Positions 1-8,660 of a DNA stretch of 64,000 nucleotides are shown here, piece after piece. The stretch is from JAWXBM01 sp964470455 (GTDB taxonomy: Bacteria > Pseudomonadota > Gammaproteobacteria > Xanthomonadales > SZUA-36). Position numbers and translations under genes: made by a program. The notes beneath the pieces were generated by a model. It saw only the letters and a program-made list of their open reading frames with translations. It did not search any database and was not told the DNA's origin. The first letter of the stretch is position 1, and each line of letters starts with the position of its first letter. The stretch spans positions 3,538-67,537 of the forward strand of contig CAYYCX010000012.1 in the NCBI GenBank assembly GCA_964470455.1, written 5' to 3'.

Positions 1-2
1 AA

Positions 3-2561
3 GAACTCTGGCAGCACCGGATTTTGCCGACTCCGGCAGTTGCCGCTCTGGGCCCGGATTATGTCGACCTCTTGCCGCTGCTGTTTGAACGGGACGAGGA
101 ACGCATCGCGGCCGCGTTTCTTCCCGAGGCGCTGTTTCGGCTGGAGCACAGCGCCAGCCGGGTGTGGATGCAGGCCACCTCCCTCGCCGCCGCGAACCAG
201 AGCCTGGCTTTGGCATTGCAGCAATTGAGCCCAGACTGGTTTGACCCCTGGACTGCTGCCGAACCCCCGGCACGATCTTCTGAAACCGACCAGCCAACCG
301 ATCTCGATGCGCACTTCCAGTCGGTGCGGGTGATGCTGGGTTCGCTGGTGCTCGCAGAGCCGCCCGACCTGTTGCGCTACAAACGGCTGGTATTCAACCT
401 GCACCGCGCTTTGCCCGAATTGCAGGGCAGTGACATCCGCACCGCCCAGCAACTGCTGCGCCTGGTGGTATCAGTGGACGGCCTGTATGCCGGCCAATAC
501 CTGGAGTTCAGCCAGAGCCTGCTGTGGATTGCCGCTGACATGCTGGACATCCGCGCGCGCGAAGAAGAAAGCGATGTCCGCATGGCCTCATTGCTCGCCA
601 CGTTCCTGCCGCAACTTTCGAACTACCTGGCGCGTTCTTTCAGTGAGGTTGACTCGCGTATCAATGCCAACCTCGCTGCCGTGTTTGACGTGGCGCAGGA
701 GTTGCAGAGTGGCGAGCCGGTCACCCGTCGGTTGGCCATGCTGCAGTCGGAACTGGCGGATGCCATTGCCCAGCTGGTGTTGCTGGCCCCGGACATGGGT
801 TTCTATTTCAACCAGCCGGTGAGGGACCAGATACGCGAAGAGATAGACATCTGTATTTCGCTGATGGCTGACCGCGATGAAGAAGGCCGTCCCAAGCTCA
901 CCCGCGAACAGTTCGATGGCTGCATGGCATCCATGCTGGATTTTGCTGAAACCGAATTGCGCAGTGCCGAACTTTCCGGTGACCGAAGCGGGCCCTTTGC
1001 CGTGGACCAGGTGGCGCGTGAACTGGAGCTGATCCCCGCGCAACGGATCAATTACCTGTTGGGATATCTTTACGAGCGGTCACCATCTCCCTGTCCCGAG
1101 ATCAGCCAGCCCCTGCCCAATCCTCTGGACTGGTCAACCCTTTCCGCCATGATGACCTGGTTCTCGTTGCAGGCGCCGGTGTTCATGCAGACGCCGGACA
1201 ATGAGGCGCGCATTCACCGCATGCAGGCGATTGGCGAAAACCTGATGCAGGTGATGTCCCGGCAACTTGACTGTCTCAGCGGCGCGGCAACCGGCCGCTC
1301 GGACCCGGTCAGCCAGGTGCTGGCCGAATACCGGGAAGCGCTGGAGAGCCTGGTGGGTGGAATTCGCGAGGCGGAGCTGGAGTTTCGTGAGATGCGCTTG
1401 CAGCCGGGTGCCGATGTGGTGTTGAGCGGCTCGGCGAACCAACGCACGGCCTACCGCACCGAGGGCCTGAGCATCGGGCCCTGCGATACTGAAACGACGT
1501 GCGAAATGACCCAATCGCTGGAAGCCACGCGGGCACTGGTCGGCTTGTTTCCCGACCCCTACCTGCTGGCTGACCAAACCGGCATGGGCAAGATCGAGAT
1601 CTGCTACGACAATACCGCGTGGGTTGAGCGGCGCGCCGAACGGGTTCGTCCGGATGACCCCAATGTCGCCAATTACTTCGGGCGCCTGAGCTTTGAGCTG
1701 AGGGGGCGGTACCACGAAGGCTCGGAAACCCGCGATGTATTCGGGGCGGTTTTCGTCAGCCCGGAGGAACACAATTACCTGATCGCCGAAGCGTCTGACG
1801 AGGTCCTGCGGGATGACTGCCCGGTGGAATGGGTGGGCACACGCATTGTTACCAAAAGGACCGACAAGGAGGGATTGCTGGTCGTCCCGAACCGGCTCAC
1901 CTACCTGGCGGCATCGCGCTCCCGGCCATCTGAACTGATGAATGCCAACTGGAGCAAAGGCGAAGAATGGCGCGACCGGTTCATCACCGGGCAGGGCGTG
2001 GAAGCCCTGGTTTTTGAAGGCGACAAGGGTATCCAGGAGCGACTGGGGCAACACCTGCGCAGTCTGTACCAGGCTGAACAGCAAGCAATTTACGGTGGCA
2101 TGCTGCGGTCCACCCTGGCTGGACAGGATGAGGATTTCCGCATGTTGAATTCCCTGCTCAACCGGGTTTCGACGTTCAAACTGCTGTTGCAGGCCCAGCT
2201 GATGCTGTTCTATCCGGAAACGATGCTGGATTCCGATGATGTCCGCGCGATGCTGGCCGGGCAGAGTGGGCTGCTGGATGAAAACCTCATTCGCCGGTTT
2301 CGTTCCGGCAATGCGGCAATCAGCGAGATTCACCAGGCCGGAATGGCCCGGCTGGACCGATTCCAGGCGCTGTGGAAGCAACAGCCCGAATCAGTGGTTC
2401 GTTCGGGTTCAGTCCCGGTCAGCCTGGCGCATGCCATGGCCCGCCTGAGCTACGTGGACCGGCTCTATTTCAACCAACCCGCGGACAGCCTTCGCGTGGT
2501 TGCAGGCCCGCCGGCAGATGGAACGGTGTCGCTGGTCCAGGCTGAAAGCGCCACGGAATGA
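3..2561 (+). CDS. Unrecognised large protein, probably 5'-truncated by the window edge
   Basis: The reading frame is already open at base 3, so the true start probably lies before the window. The first start-like codon inside it is a TTG at base 24, which would give 845 residues. I do not recognise a family. The sequence has no signal peptide, membrane segment or Walker motif that I can see. It is mostly helical in character, with many Leu, Ala, Glu and Arg. A less helical central stretch around residues 480-660 contains Cys, Tyr and Trp and may be a separate beta-rich domain. The C-terminal quarter is helical again. Codon use and GC content match the neighbours, so recent transfer is not suggested. 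It ends 15 bases before the convergent DUF2069 gene. No function is assigned. Confidence 0.75.
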   Translation, partial: ELWQHRILPTPAVAALGPDYVDLLPLLFERDEERIAAAFLPEALFRLEHSASRVWMQATSLAAANQSLALALQQLSPDWFDPWTAAEPPARSSETDQPTDLDAHFQSVRVMLGSLVLAEPPDLLRYKRLVFNLHRALPELQGSDIRTAQQLLRLVVSVDGLYAGQYLEFSQSLLWIAADMLDIRAREEESDVRMASLLATFLPQLSNYLARSFSEVDSRINANLAAVFDVAQELQSGEPVTRRLAMLQSELADAIAQLVLLAPDMGFYFNQPVRDQIREEIDICISLMADRDEEGRPKLTREQFDGCMASMLDFAETELRSAELSGDRSGPFAVDQVARELELIPAQRINYLLGYLYERSPSPCPEISQPLPNPLDWSTLSAMMTWFSLQAPVFMQTPDNEARIHRMQAIGENLMQVMSRQLDCLSGAATGRSDPVSQVLAEYREALESLVGGIREAELEFREMRLQPGADVVLSGSANQRTAYRTEGLSIGPCDTETTCEMTQSLEATRALVGLFPDPYLLADQTGMGKIEICYDNTAWVERRAERVRPDDPNVANYFGRLSFELRGRYHEGSETRDVFGAVFVSPEEHNYLIAEASDEVLRDDCPVEWVGTRIVTKRTDKEGLLVVPNRLTYLAASRSRPSELMNANWSKGEEWRDRFITGQGVEALVFEGDKGIQERLGQHLRSLYQAEQQAIYGGMLRSTLAGQDEDFRMLNSLLNRVSTFKLLLQAQLMLFYPETMLDSDDVRAMLAGQSGLLDENLIRRFRSGNAAISEIHQAGMARLDRFQALWKQQPESVVRSGSVPVSLAHAMARLSYVDRLYFNQPADSLRVVAGPPADGTVSLVQAESATE

Positions 2562-2576
2562 GTCGAGGGCTCCGGA

Positions 2577-2915
2577 TTAACCTGCATCGCTCGATGATTG
2601 CCGGGAATAGCCCGCCAACAATGCGCAATAGGCCAGCGCCAGCACGATCTGGATGATGGCCGGGATGCGCTGGGCGGGATTGCTCCAGGCTTCCATCACG
2701 CCAATCACGAAATACAGCACGGCCAGGAGCCCGCCCCAGGTCATGCTGCGCATGCGTCCGGCCGCGATCCCGGCCAGTGGCAGCAGCAGGGGGAGAGCCG
2801 CGACCGCCGCCAGTATCCAGTTCTGTGAACCCCAGGGTTGGGGCAGCAGACCGTGCCAGATGATCTGCAACAGCAGCAGCGCCAGGTAACTGGCGAAAAC
2901 CGCACTTTTCCGCAT
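2577..2915 (-). CDS. DUF2069 small inner-membrane protein
   Basis: This is a 112-residue protein with about four hydrophobic segments, so it should be an integral inner-membrane protein. Length and pattern fit the DUF2069 family, whose function is unknown. I place the start at the ATG whose last base pairs overlap the stop of the upstream wrbA-like gene (ATGA overlap), which implies translational coupling. A longer version beginning 54 bases upstream would lie inside the wrbA coding region and adds an unlikely basic leader. The arsC-wrbA-DUF2069 order recurs in other gammaproteobacteria such as Pseudomonas, as remembered, which supports the family call. The role remains unknown. Confidence 0.8.
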   Translation of the reverse strand: MRKSAVFASYLALLLLQIIWHGLLPQPWGSQNWILAAVAALPLLLPLAGIAAGRMRSMTWGGLLAVLYFVIGVMEAWSNPAQRIPAIIQIVLALAYCALLAGYSRQSSSDAG

Positions 2916-3538
2916 CAGCGGTTCAACCGCACGGCGATGTCCGCAACCCGCCTGCCCAGGGCGCGGCACAGCGCAATCTCATCATTGTCCAGTTCACGAT
3001 TGCCTTCCCAGCCGGAATGGTGGCTGGCGCCGTAGGGCGTACCTCCGCCTTGAGTATGGATGACGCCGCTTTCGGTAAACGGCAAGCCCACCAGCACCAT
3101 GCCGTGGTGCAGCAGCGGCAGCATCATGCTGAGCAGGGTGGATTCCTGGCCGCCATGCAGCGCGGCAGTGGAAGTGAATACCGCCGCGGGTTTTCCCGCC
3201 AGGGTGCCGGAGAACCACTCGGCCGCTGTGCCATCGATGAAATATTTCATCGCCGCGGCCATATTGCCAAAGCGTGTAGGGCTGCCCAGGACCAGGCCGC
3301 CACATTCCGCCAGGTCTTCCCGGCGCGCCCACGGAGGGCCATCATCGGGTACCGCGGCGGTGCGTTCCCTGAGGCCGCTGCTCACCGGTGGCACAGTGCG
3401 CAAACGTGCGCCGGCGCCGCTGACTTCTTCCACGCCACGGGCAATATGCCTCGCCATTCGCGCAGTATGGCCGTGCAGGCTGTAGTACAGCACCAGCACT
3501 TCAACGGATGGCGAACCTGGGCTCGAAGAACTGTTCAC
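2915..3538 (-). CDS. wrbA: WrbA-like NAD(P)H:quinone oxidoreductase (flavodoxin fold)
   Basis: The 207-residue product is a flavodoxin-like FMN protein of the WrbA type, which reduces quinones by two electrons using NAD(P)H in the cytoplasm. Near the N-terminus, YYSLHGHT matches the phosphate-binding loop for FMN. Further on, GSPTRFGNMAAAMKYF is the characteristic WrbA motif. A Gly-rich GVIHTQGGGTPYGASH stretch near the C-terminus also fits. I chose a GTG start that overlaps the stop of the upstream arsC-like gene (GTGA), because starting earlier would add residues encoded inside arsC. It overlaps the downstream DUF2069 gene by one more ATGA junction, so the three genes form one translationally coupled operon. 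Confidence 0.88.
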   Translation of the reverse strand: MNSSSSPGSPSVEVLVLYYSLHGHTARMARHIARGVEEVSGAGARLRTVPPVSSGLRERTAAVPDDGPPWARREDLAECGGLVLGSPTRFGNMAAAMKYFIDGTAAEWFSGTLAGKPAAVFTSTAALHGGQESTLLSMMLPLLHHGMVLVGLPFTESGVIHTQGGGTPYGASHHSGWEGNRELDNDEIALCRALGRRVADIAVRLNR

Positions 3539-3882
3539 AGAATTTCCAGTACCGCTTCCGGTGGCCGGCCGATGGCGGCCTTGTCCCCGCACAGCACAAT
3601 GGGCCGCTCAATCAGGCGCGGATGCCTGTGCATGGCCTCGATCAATTCGGCATCACTCAATTGCGGATTGTCCAGCCCGAGTTCGGCGTACTCTGCCTCG
3701 CCCTTGCGTAGCAGGTCGCGTGGGGCAATGTTCAGCCGGCGACAGATGTCTTTCAACGCGGCGGCATCGGGCGGGGTTTCCAGGTAGTGAATGATTTCGG
3801 GTTCCATGCCCCTGTCCTGCAACAGGGCCAGTGTGGCGCGGGACTTGGAGCAGCGTGGGTTGTGCAGAATTCTGACAGTCAT
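3535..3882 (-). CDS. arsC: ArsC-family arsenate reductase (glutaredoxin type)
   Basis: This 115-residue thioredoxin-fold protein carries the motif HNPRCSKSR at its N-terminus, where the Cys is the expected catalytic thiol of glutaredoxin-dependent ArsC proteins. The later segment IERPIVLCGDKAAIGRPP holds the usual arginine and cis-proline region. Such proteins reduce arsenate, but many chromosomal copies without an ars operon may have other redox roles, and no arsenite pump is present here. Two ATG codons lie in tandem. The second is preferred because a GAGG sequence stands five bases before it. It is the first gene of the arsC-wrbA-DUF2069 operon and is divergent from the YihY gene. Confidence 0.85.
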   Translation of the reverse strand: MTVRILHNPRCSKSRATLALLQDRGMEPEIIHYLETPPDAAALKDICRRLNIAPRDLLRKGEAEYAELGLDNPQLSDAELIEAMHRHPRLIERPIVLCGDKAAIGRPPEAVLEIL

Positions 3883-4019
3883 CATGGCCTCGGTTAGAAT
3901 TGCCGGAAAAGCGGTTGCCCAGGAACAGCGTGTGCGAACAGCCAGTGTGCACAGCCTGTGCAGGCAACCCGGTACTGAATCTGAACCATTCTATGGGCTG
4001 ATACGCAGCGGGTAAACGC

Positions 4020-5285
4020 GTGCCGAATAATTCCATCACATCCTTTCTCGACACCGAGGAAGTCCAGGAGCACATCAGGCACCTCAGGCTGCTGGCCCGC
4101 CATGTGTGGAAGCATTTCAAGGAAGACCGTTGTTTTGATGAAGCGGCTTCGCTGGGGTACACCAGCCTGCTGGCCCTGGTGCCGTTGCTGGCGGTGATAT
4201 TCGTGGTGGTTGCCGCTTTTCCCGTGTTCAATGAATGGGCTGACCGCCTGGAACAACTGCTGGTGGAGAACCTGGTGCCTACCGCCGGCAAGCAGGTCGG
4301 CGCCGGCATCAGCTCCTTCCTGGACAGCGTCAGTGGCCTGACCCTGCCGGGCACGGTGGCACTGGTAGTGACAGCGCTGATGCTGATGTTCCGCATTGAA
4401 GTGGCATTCAACCGGATCTGGCGCGTGGAGCGGGCACGCTCGTTCATCAACCGCATCATCATGTACTGGGCGGTGCTCACGCTGGCGCCGCTGCTGATCG
4501 GTGGGGCACTGGTGTTCAGCGCGCAGAACATCATTTCCGGGCGAGGCCTTCAGGAGCTGGTTTCACCCGGTCTTTCGCGTGTGGGCCTGTTCCTGCTGAC
4601 CACCGTGGTGTTCACCCTGATTTTCCTGCTGGTACCGAACTGCCGGGTGCGGCTACGGGCGGCTTTGAGCGGCGCGGTGCTCAGCGCGTTCCTGTTTGAG
4701 CTGGCCAAGTTCGGCTTTGTTGCCTGGGTCAGCAATGCCAATTATGCGGTCATATACGGCGCCCTGGCCACCGTACCCATATTCCTGCTGTGGCTGTACC
4801 TGGTTTGGGTGGTGGTATTGCTGGGCGCTTCGCTGGCGGCCTCGTTGACCACTTTCCGCGCCGCCAACCTGGCAACGGCCGACTGGCCGAAAGGCGCTGA
4901 TTTCCAGTTGGCGTACCGGCTGCTGGGGCACCTCTGGGAGGCGCAAACCCGTGGCGAGGCGCTCAACCAGGAAGACCTGGTTGCCCTGGAACCGCATGCC
5001 AGCACCCAGCAGGTCAACCATATCCTGCACACCATGTTCGTCTCCAGAATCGCCTCGGTGGACGACAATGGCGACTGGATGCTGAGCCGGGACCTGGGTG
5101 AGTTCACGCTGATGGCCCTGTATCTCAGCGGCAGTTATCATTTGCCCATGCTGGGCAATAACCGCATCTTCCAGGAAACGGAATGGGACCGGCAGTTTAT
5201 GGCTGCCATGAAAGATGTGCATGACAGCGGTATCCGAACCCTCGACCGGCCATTGCGGCCCATGTATGCAGGTGGCAAGGAGTGA
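4020..5285 (+). CDS. YihY/BrkB-family inner-membrane protein
   Basis: The 421-residue protein belongs to the YihY/virulence factor BrkB family, once misnamed ribonuclease BN. An N-terminal helical region is followed by about six transmembrane segments spanning roughly residues 45-285. Family landmarks include the early AASLGYTSLLALVPLLAV segment and LFELAKFGFVAWVSN farther on. The C-terminal 130 residues are soluble and resemble the winged-helix-like tail seen in longer family members. Transport substrate and function are not established for the family. The start is a GTG. The gene is divergent from arsC, and its end carries the Shine-Dalgarno sequence of the thioredoxin gene that follows. 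Confidence 0.85.
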   Translation: MPNNSITSFLDTEEVQEHIRHLRLLARHVWKHFKEDRCFDEAASLGYTSLLALVPLLAVIFVVVAAFPVFNEWADRLEQLLVENLVPTAGKQVGAGISSFLDSVSGLTLPGTVALVVTALMLMFRIEVAFNRIWRVERARSFINRIIMYWAVLTLAPLLIGGALVFSAQNIISGRGLQELVSPGLSRVGLFLLTTVVFTLIFLLVPNCRVRLRAALSGAVLSAFLFELAKFGFVAWVSNANYAVIYGALATVPIFLLWLYLVWVVVLLGASLAASLTTFRAANLATADWPKGADFQLAYRLLGHLWEAQTRGEALNQEDLVALEPHASTQQVNHILHTMFVSRIASVDDNGDWMLSRDLGEFTLMALYLSGSYHLPMLGNNRIFQETEWDRQFMAAMKDVHDSGIRTLDRPLRPMYAGGKE

Positions 5286-5290
5286 ATTGC

Positions 5291-5803
5291 GTGAAAATCA
5301 TACTGGCCGGGGCTCTGCTCGGTTTCCTGCTGCTGGGCCAGGCGGCGGTTGCCGCAACCTACGAAACCACCGAACCGGTGGATTTTTCCCTGCCGCAGTT
5401 GCATGGCGAGCCCATGGCGCTGAGTGATTATCGGGGCCAGTGGGTGGTGCTGAATTACTGGGCCACCTGGTGCGCGCCGTGCCGCAAGGAGATTCCGGAA
5501 CTGTCGGAATTGCACCAGCAACGTGACGACATCACCGTGCTGGGCATCGCCTACGAAGACGTGGATCGCGAGCTGTTTGACCAGTTCCTGCAGGAGTTCC
5601 TGGTCAGCTACCCGATACTGGTGGCCGATGTGTACCAGCCGCCGGAACCGTTTGGCGCTCCGCGGGTTTTGCCCACCACCATCATCCTCGATCCAACGGG
5701 ACGGTCGGTCAAAGCGTTTCTCGGTCCGGTGACCGGCGATGACATCGAAGCCTTCGTCGATTCCCGGATCAGTGCTGGCCGGTCCGCATCCGCCGCGCAA
5801 TAA
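5291..5803 (+). CDS. TlpA/ResA-like periplasmic thioredoxin
   Basis: This is a 170-residue thioredoxin-fold protein with a Sec-type signal peptide (VKIILAGALLGFLLLG, cleavage near AVA-AT). The active site WCAPC lies about 60 residues in, followed by the usual cis-Pro region (RVLPTTIILDPTG). The size and arrangement fit TlpA/ResA-like disulfide reductases acting in the periplasm. Two GTG codons compete. The upstream one overlaps the yihY stop as GTGA, but the second has AAGGAG eight bases before it and gives a cleaner signal peptide, so I prefer it. Substrate specificity cannot be read from the sequence. The acylphosphatase gene follows 14 bases later. Confidence 0.85.
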   Translation: MKIILAGALLGFLLLGQAAVAATYETTEPVDFSLPQLHGEPMALSDYRGQWVVLNYWATWCAPCRKEIPELSELHQQRDDITVLGIAYEDVDRELFDQFLQEFLVSYPILVADVYQPPEPFGAPRVLPTTIILDPTGRSVKAFLGPVTGDDIEAFVDSRISAGRSASAAQ

Positions 5804-5817
5804 GGTTGGCCCGCAGC

Positions 5818-6093
5818 ATGAGGCACAGCCGCCGATTCATCGTTCATGGCAAGGTGCAGGGCGTCTGGTTCCGCGAAAGCACGCGCCGGCTGGCGGTGGA
5901 GCTGGGGATTGACGGGCATGCCATCAACTTGCCGGACGGCACCGTGGAAGTGATCGCCAGTGGGGGCGAACAGGCCATGGACGAGCTTGCAGCCTGGCTG
6001 TTGCACGGGCCACCGATGGCCCGGGTCGACCTGCTGGAGCAGTTTGATTGCGACGGCAGTGTGCCGCAAGGATTCACCACCGGGCGCGGCTAG
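5818..6093 (+). CDS. acyP: Acylphosphatase
   Basis: The 91-residue protein matches acylphosphatase in length and motifs. HGKVQGVWFRESTRR near the N-terminus holds the phosphate-binding loop with catalytic Arg19. INLPDGTVEV follows with the catalytic Asn37. The second half, PPMARVDLLE, also fits the family. Acylphosphatases hydrolyse carboxyl-phosphate bonds such as those of acetyl phosphate and 1,3-bisphosphoglycerate; the physiological substrate is unclear. The ATG is preferred to a TTG four codons upstream. The gene ends tail-to-tail with rnhB, the two stop codons sharing bases. The yihY-thioredoxin-acylphosphatase order is one I recall from Pseudomonas. Confidence 0.9.
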   Translation: MRHSRRFIVHGKVQGVWFRESTRRLAVELGIDGHAINLPDGTVEVIASGGEQAMDELAAWLLHGPPMARVDLLEQFDCDGSVPQGFTTGRG

Positions 6094-6704
6094 CCGGTGA
6101 TTTCCCCGAACAGTCCGGGGTGCAGAAGTCGCCGCACCGGCGCGAAAGAGGCGCGGTGTTCGTGGCAGGGCCCGTGCTGTTCCAGCAACTCCATGTGCAA
6201 TGCCGTCGGGTAGCCTTTGTGCTGGTCGAAACCATACTGCGGATAGCGTTCATGCAGGCTGAGCATGTGCCGGTCGCGCGCCACCTTGGCGAGTATGGAG
6301 GCGGCGGAAATGGCAGGCTGCAGCCGATCGCCCTGCACGATGGTTTGCACCGCGCAGCCCAGGTGCGGAGCGCGGTTGCCATCAATCAGTACCTTCCCGG
6401 GCGCAGGCTGCAGTTCGGCTACTGCCTGCTGCATGCCCCATAAGGTGGCCTGCAGGATGTTCATGCGATCGATGTCCGCCACACCGACCTGAACAATGGA
6501 CCAGGCCAGAGCACTTTGCTTGATTTCCATGAACAATTGCTCGCGGCGTTGTTCGCCCAGGCGTTTGGAGTCATCCAGGCCATCAACGGATCTTTCAGGG
6601 TCAAGTATCACTGCCGCAACGAACACCGGCCCGGCCAATGGTCCGCGGCCGGCTTCATCCACACCCGCAACCAGCGTCACAGTGCTTGATGAAACGTCGT
6701 TCAT
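6090..6704 (-). CDS. rnhB: Ribonuclease HII
   Basis: The 204-residue product is ribonuclease HII, which cleaves RNA in RNA-DNA hybrids, including single misincorporated ribonucleotides. The N-terminal motif GVDEAGRGPLAGPV supplies the first two acidic catalytic residues (Asp16, Glu17). Later come VLIDGNRAP and the family segment ISAASILAKVARD with further metal-binding residues. The start overlaps the lpxB stop as ATGA. A longer reading starting 57 bases upstream would overlap lpxB more deeply and lacks family similarity. This is the last gene of the lipid A operon in the window. The lpxB-rnhB pair is conserved in gammaproteobacteria, although dnaE, which follows in E. coli, is absent here. 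Confidence 0.95.
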   Translation of the reverse strand: MNDVSSSTVTLVAGVDEAGRGPLAGPVFVAAVILDPERSVDGLDDSKRLGEQRREQLFMEIKQSALAWSIVQVGVADIDRMNILQATLWGMQQAVAELQPAPGKVLIDGNRAPHLGCAVQTIVQGDRLQPAISAASILAKVARDRHMLSLHERYPQYGFDQHKGYPTALHMELLEQHGPCHEHRASFAPVRRLLHPGLFGEITG

Positions 6705-7855
6705 GACGGCTTGTGCAATAGCTGGCTCAGGGCTGCGGCTGCCCTGGCGCTGGCATCGCATCGCAGCTCTGCGTGAAGCTCAGCAAAGCGGGCTTTCAGT
6801 GCCGTCACGGCGCTTTCGTCATCCAGCCACCGGTTGGCCGCGGCAGCCAGGCTTTCGCCGGAAACTTCCTTTTGGATCAGCTCAGGAACCAGCAACTCTC
6901 GCGCCAGGATATTGGGCAGGGCGAAGAACTGCCGCTTGATCAGCCGCAGGCTTCGGGCGGCATGATAGGTGGCCGGCGCCAGCTTGTAGGCCATCACCAG
7001 GGGACGATTGACCAGCAGGGTTTCCAGCGTGGCCGTGCCGGAGGCACAGAGCACCACATCGGCCGCAGCCATCACGGTGCGTGGCCGTCCTTCAAACAGT
7101 TCAATGCCTTCGAGCCCGGATCGTTGCAACTCGCCGGCAAAAGCCTGCTTGATCCTGGCATTTGCCATGGCAGCCACCACCTGCGAATCCGGGCGGGTTT
7201 GCCGCATGATTCGTGCTGCTTCCAGCATGGGCTCTGCCAGCCGGCTGACTTCACTCATGCGGCTGCCGGGCAACAGGGCCAGGGTGGTGCGGCCCGGATC
7301 CAGGCCGAGTTCGGTCCTGGCATCAACAGAACTCGGATTGCCTTCAATCTGGTCTGCCATGGGATGGCCCACGTATACGGCGTCGACACCGTGGTTGGCA
7401 TAGAAGGCAGGTTCAAACGGAAACAGGCACAGCACAAGATCGGCTGCCCGGGCGATTTTTTTTACCCGCCCTGAACGCCAGGCCCAGACGGTCGGGCTCA
7501 CATAGTGGACCGTGCGAATGCCCTGTGCTCTGAGTTTGATTTCCAGGCCCAGGTTGAAGTCCGGGGCGTCGATACCGACAAAGATATCCGGCTGCAGCGC
7601 CAGCAGGCGCCGGGTCAATTCCCGGCGCAATTTCATCAGGCGCGGCAAGTGCGAAACCACTTCGAACAGGCCGAACAGCGAAAGCTCGTTGCAGTCCCAC
7701 CAGCAATCCATGCCGGCGGCGCGCATTTTTTCACCACCGATCCCGGCGAAGCGGGCCTGCGGGTGTTGCTGCCTGAGCTGGTCGATCAGGGCGGCGCCCA
7801 ACTGGTCTCCTGAGGTTTCGCCGGCAACCAGTGCGATGATGGGCGCGGATGACAT
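6701..7855 (-). CDS. lpxB: Lipid-A-disaccharide synthase
   Basis: LpxB, 384 residues here, joins UDP-2,3-diacylglucosamine and lipid X to form the beta-1,6 disaccharide core of lipid A at the inner membrane. The N-terminus IIALVAGETSGDQLGA is diagnostic of the family. YVSPTVWAWRSGRVKK, LCLFPFEPAFY, and the GT19 C-terminal domain with LLPGSRMSEV and CASGTATLETLL are all present in order. It lies 16 bases downstream of lpxA and overlaps rnhB by four bases, which matches the conserved fabZ-lpxA-lpxB-rnhB order. Confidence 0.97.
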   Translation of the reverse strand: MSSAPIIALVAGETSGDQLGAALIDQLRQQHPQARFAGIGGEKMRAAGMDCWWDCNELSLFGLFEVVSHLPRLMKLRRELTRRLLALQPDIFVGIDAPDFNLGLEIKLRAQGIRTVHYVSPTVWAWRSGRVKKIARAADLVLCLFPFEPAFYANHGVDAVYVGHPMADQIEGNPSSVDARTELGLDPGRTTLALLPGSRMSEVSRLAEPMLEAARIMRQTRPDSQVVAAMANARIKQAFAGELQRSGLEGIELFEGRPRTVMAAADVVLCASGTATLETLLVNRPLVMAYKLAPATYHAARSLRLIKRQFFALPNILARELLVPELIQKEVSGESLAAAANRWLDDESAVTALKARFAELHAELRCDASARAAAALSQLLHKPS

Positions 7856-7871
7856 TTTGAGGCGGCTTGAT

Positions 7872-8660
7872 TCAGCGGATCAGGCTTTTCTCGGTTTTGT
7901 CGAGGAAATCGACCAGCGGCTGGATCTCCACCGAGTTTTCCGCCATTTCCTGCAGTTTGAGCCTGGCTTCCTCCAGCGGCAGTCCGGAGCGGTACAGCAC
8001 CTTGTAGGCGCGCCGCACCTGTTGCACCTGTTCCGGCGTATAGCCGCGACGCTTCAGCCCTTCGGTGTTCACACCCTTGGCCCTGGCCTTTTCACCCGAC
8101 ACCGTGACGTAAGGCGGAATGCTCTGGTTCACATGGCTGGCAAATGAGGTGAAGCTGTGTTCGCCGACGATACAGAACTGGTGAATCAGCGTGTAGCCCG
8201 AGAGGATGGCAAAATTTCCCACGGTGACGTGGCCGGCCAGCGAGGCATTGTTGGCCATGATGATGTTGTCGCCCAGGACGCAGTCGTGGGCGATATGCAC
8301 GCAGGCCATGATCCAGTTGTTGTTGCCGATGATGGTTTTGCCACCCCCCTGGATGGTGCCACGGCTGAAGTTGCACAGCTCGCGAATGTAATTATTGTCT
8401 CCGAGGATCAGCTCAGTATCCTCGCCGGCGTACTTCTTGTCCTGCGGTTCCTCGCCCAGCGAAGCAAACTGGAAAATGCGGTTGTTCTTGCCAATGGTCG
8501 TGCGGCCGGTGAGCACCACGTGCGGGCCGACCCAGGTACCCGAGTCTATGCGCACCTTGGGCCCGATTACGCTGAACGGACCCACCTCGACGTCATCGGC
8601 CAGCTCGGCCTTCGGGTCTATGATGGCGGTTGGATGGATTTTTGACGGAGCGCCGCTCAT
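7872..8660 (-). CDS. lpxA: UDP-N-acetylglucosamine acyltransferase
   Basis: This 262-residue protein is LpxA, the first committed enzyme of lipid A synthesis, which moves a 3-hydroxyacyl chain from ACP to UDP-GlcNAc. The N-terminal two thirds is a left-handed beta-helix made of hexapeptide repeats such as IGPKVR and IGKNNR. The catalytic His lies in the segment ACVHIAHDCVLGDN. The C-terminal helical region after about residue 190 is typical of the trimer. The start overlaps the fabZ stop by four bases. Length equals the usual 255-265 residues. Confidence 0.97.
   Translation of the reverse strand: MSGAPSKIHPTAIIDPKAELADDVEVGPFSVIGPKVRIDSGTWVGPHVVLTGRTTIGKNNRIFQFASLGEEPQDKKYAGEDTELILGDNNYIRELCNFSRGTIQGGGKTIIGNNNWIMACVHIAHDCVLGDNIIMANNASLAGHVTVGNFAILSGYTLIHQFCIVGEHSFTSFASHVNQSIPPYVTVSGEKARAKGVNTEGLKRRGYTPEQVQQVRRAYKVLYRSGLPLEEARLKLQEMAENSVEIQPLVDFLDKTEKSLIR

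Noticed and set aside
1134..2381. Long antisense frame opposite the first gene (415 codons)
   Set aside because: It mirrors the codon structure of the sense gene in GC-rich DNA and has no start signal or known motif.
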